A DNA stretch of 52,072 bases from Polaromonas sp. (GTDB lineage: Bacteria > Pseudomonadota > Gammaproteobacteria > Burkholderiales > Burkholderiaceae_C), in assembly GCA_026400075.1 (NCBI GenBank), contig JAPLPS010000070.1, forward strand, positions 1 to 52,072, read 5' to 3'. This document shows positions 51,553 to 52,072 of the stretch, one piece after another. Position numbers and translations under genes: made by a program. Each line of letters opens with the position of its first letter. Position 1 is the first letter of the stretch. The notes under the pieces are model-generated. The model did not search any database. It saw only the letters and a list, made by a program, of their open reading frames with translations, and had not been told where the DNA came from.

Positions 51553-51867
51553 TTACTGCAGCTTGATTTCGACGTCCACGCCAGCGGGCAGATCGAGCTT
51601 CATCAACGCATCGACAGTCTTGTCGGTGGGGTCAACGATGTCCATCAGACGCTGGTGCGTGCGGATTTCCAGCTGGTCGCGGCTCGTCTTGTTGACGTGG
51701 GGCGAACGCAGGATGTCGAAACGCTTCATGCGCGTTGGCAGGGGCACGTGGCCCTTGACAATCTCTCCGGTGCTCTGGGCGGTGTCCACGATCTCGGCGG
51801 CTGACTGGTCAATCAGTTTGTAGTCAAACGCTTTGAGGCGGATACGGATTTTTTGCTTGGTGGCCAT
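51553..51867 (-). CDS. rpsJ: 30S ribosomal protein S10
   Basis: [68 protein letters not shown]. Confidence 0.98.
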   Translation of the reverse strand: MATKQKIRIRLKAFDYKLIDQSAAEIVDTAQSTGEIVKGHVPLPTRMKRFDILRSPHVNKTSRDQLEIRTHQRLMDIVDPTDKTVDALMKLDLPAGVDVEIKLQ

Positions 51868-51891
51868 GTGAATTCCTTTAATGTTCTGGAA

Positions 51892-52072
51892 TTACGCGAG
51901 GATCTTGGCAACGACGCCAGCGCCCACGGTGCGGCCGCCTTCGCGGATAGCGAAACGCAGACCTTCTTCCATAGCGATCGGGTTGATCAGCTTGACGGTG
52001 ATCGACACGTTATCGCCTGGCATGACCATTTCTTTGCCTTCTGGCAACTCAATCGCGCCGGTCACGTCCGTC
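51892..52072 (-). CDS. tuf: Elongation factor Tu, C-terminal part (truncated by window end)
   Basis: Reverse strand encodes the EF-Tu C-terminus (...[45 protein letters not shown]). Confidence 0.95.
   Translation of the reverse strand, partial: TDVTGAIELPEGKEMVMPGDNVSITVKLINPIAMEEGLRFAIREGGRTVGAGVVAKILA

Overview
This window is high-GC betaproteobacterial chromosome; gene content and order look like Comamonadaceae (Burkholderiales), which is inference from protein resemblance only. Most of it is core genome: lrgAB-like genes, bactofilin, PAS-GGDEF-EAL, yggS, pilT/pilU, rsmI/yraN, tRNA-Arg(CCG), cytochrome c5, lemA/TPM genes, the F1Fo ATP synthase operon, lipB/lipA, a regulatory PTS (EIIA-HPr-EI), metY, and the tuf/S10 ribosomal operon. 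Four things stand out. (1) A compact, visibly lower-GC three-gene cassette at 5.5-8.75 kb encodes a small HEPN-like protein, a ParA/MinD-like ATPase with a KGGVGRST variant Walker A, and a large P-loop ATPase. It is a candidate defence/conflict system. (2) A co-directional cluster at 37.06-41.69 kb encodes a ferredoxin-globin-Zn-ribbon fusion, two Roadblock/LC7-like proteins, an ABC-ATPase fused to a tyrosine/dual-specificity phosphatase, an MglA/Cvn-like small GTPase and a small protein. It is interrupted and flanked by two IS200/IS605-like, transposase-less, structured remnants. It is a candidate undescribed signalling system. (3) atpD carries an internal frame-breaking deletion just after the P-loop GGAGVGK, so it is either a real lesion or an assembly/sequence error. 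(4) A strong promoter and hairpin leader lie inside the S10 operon between rpsJ and rplC. No searches were run; family calls are from recognised motifs.
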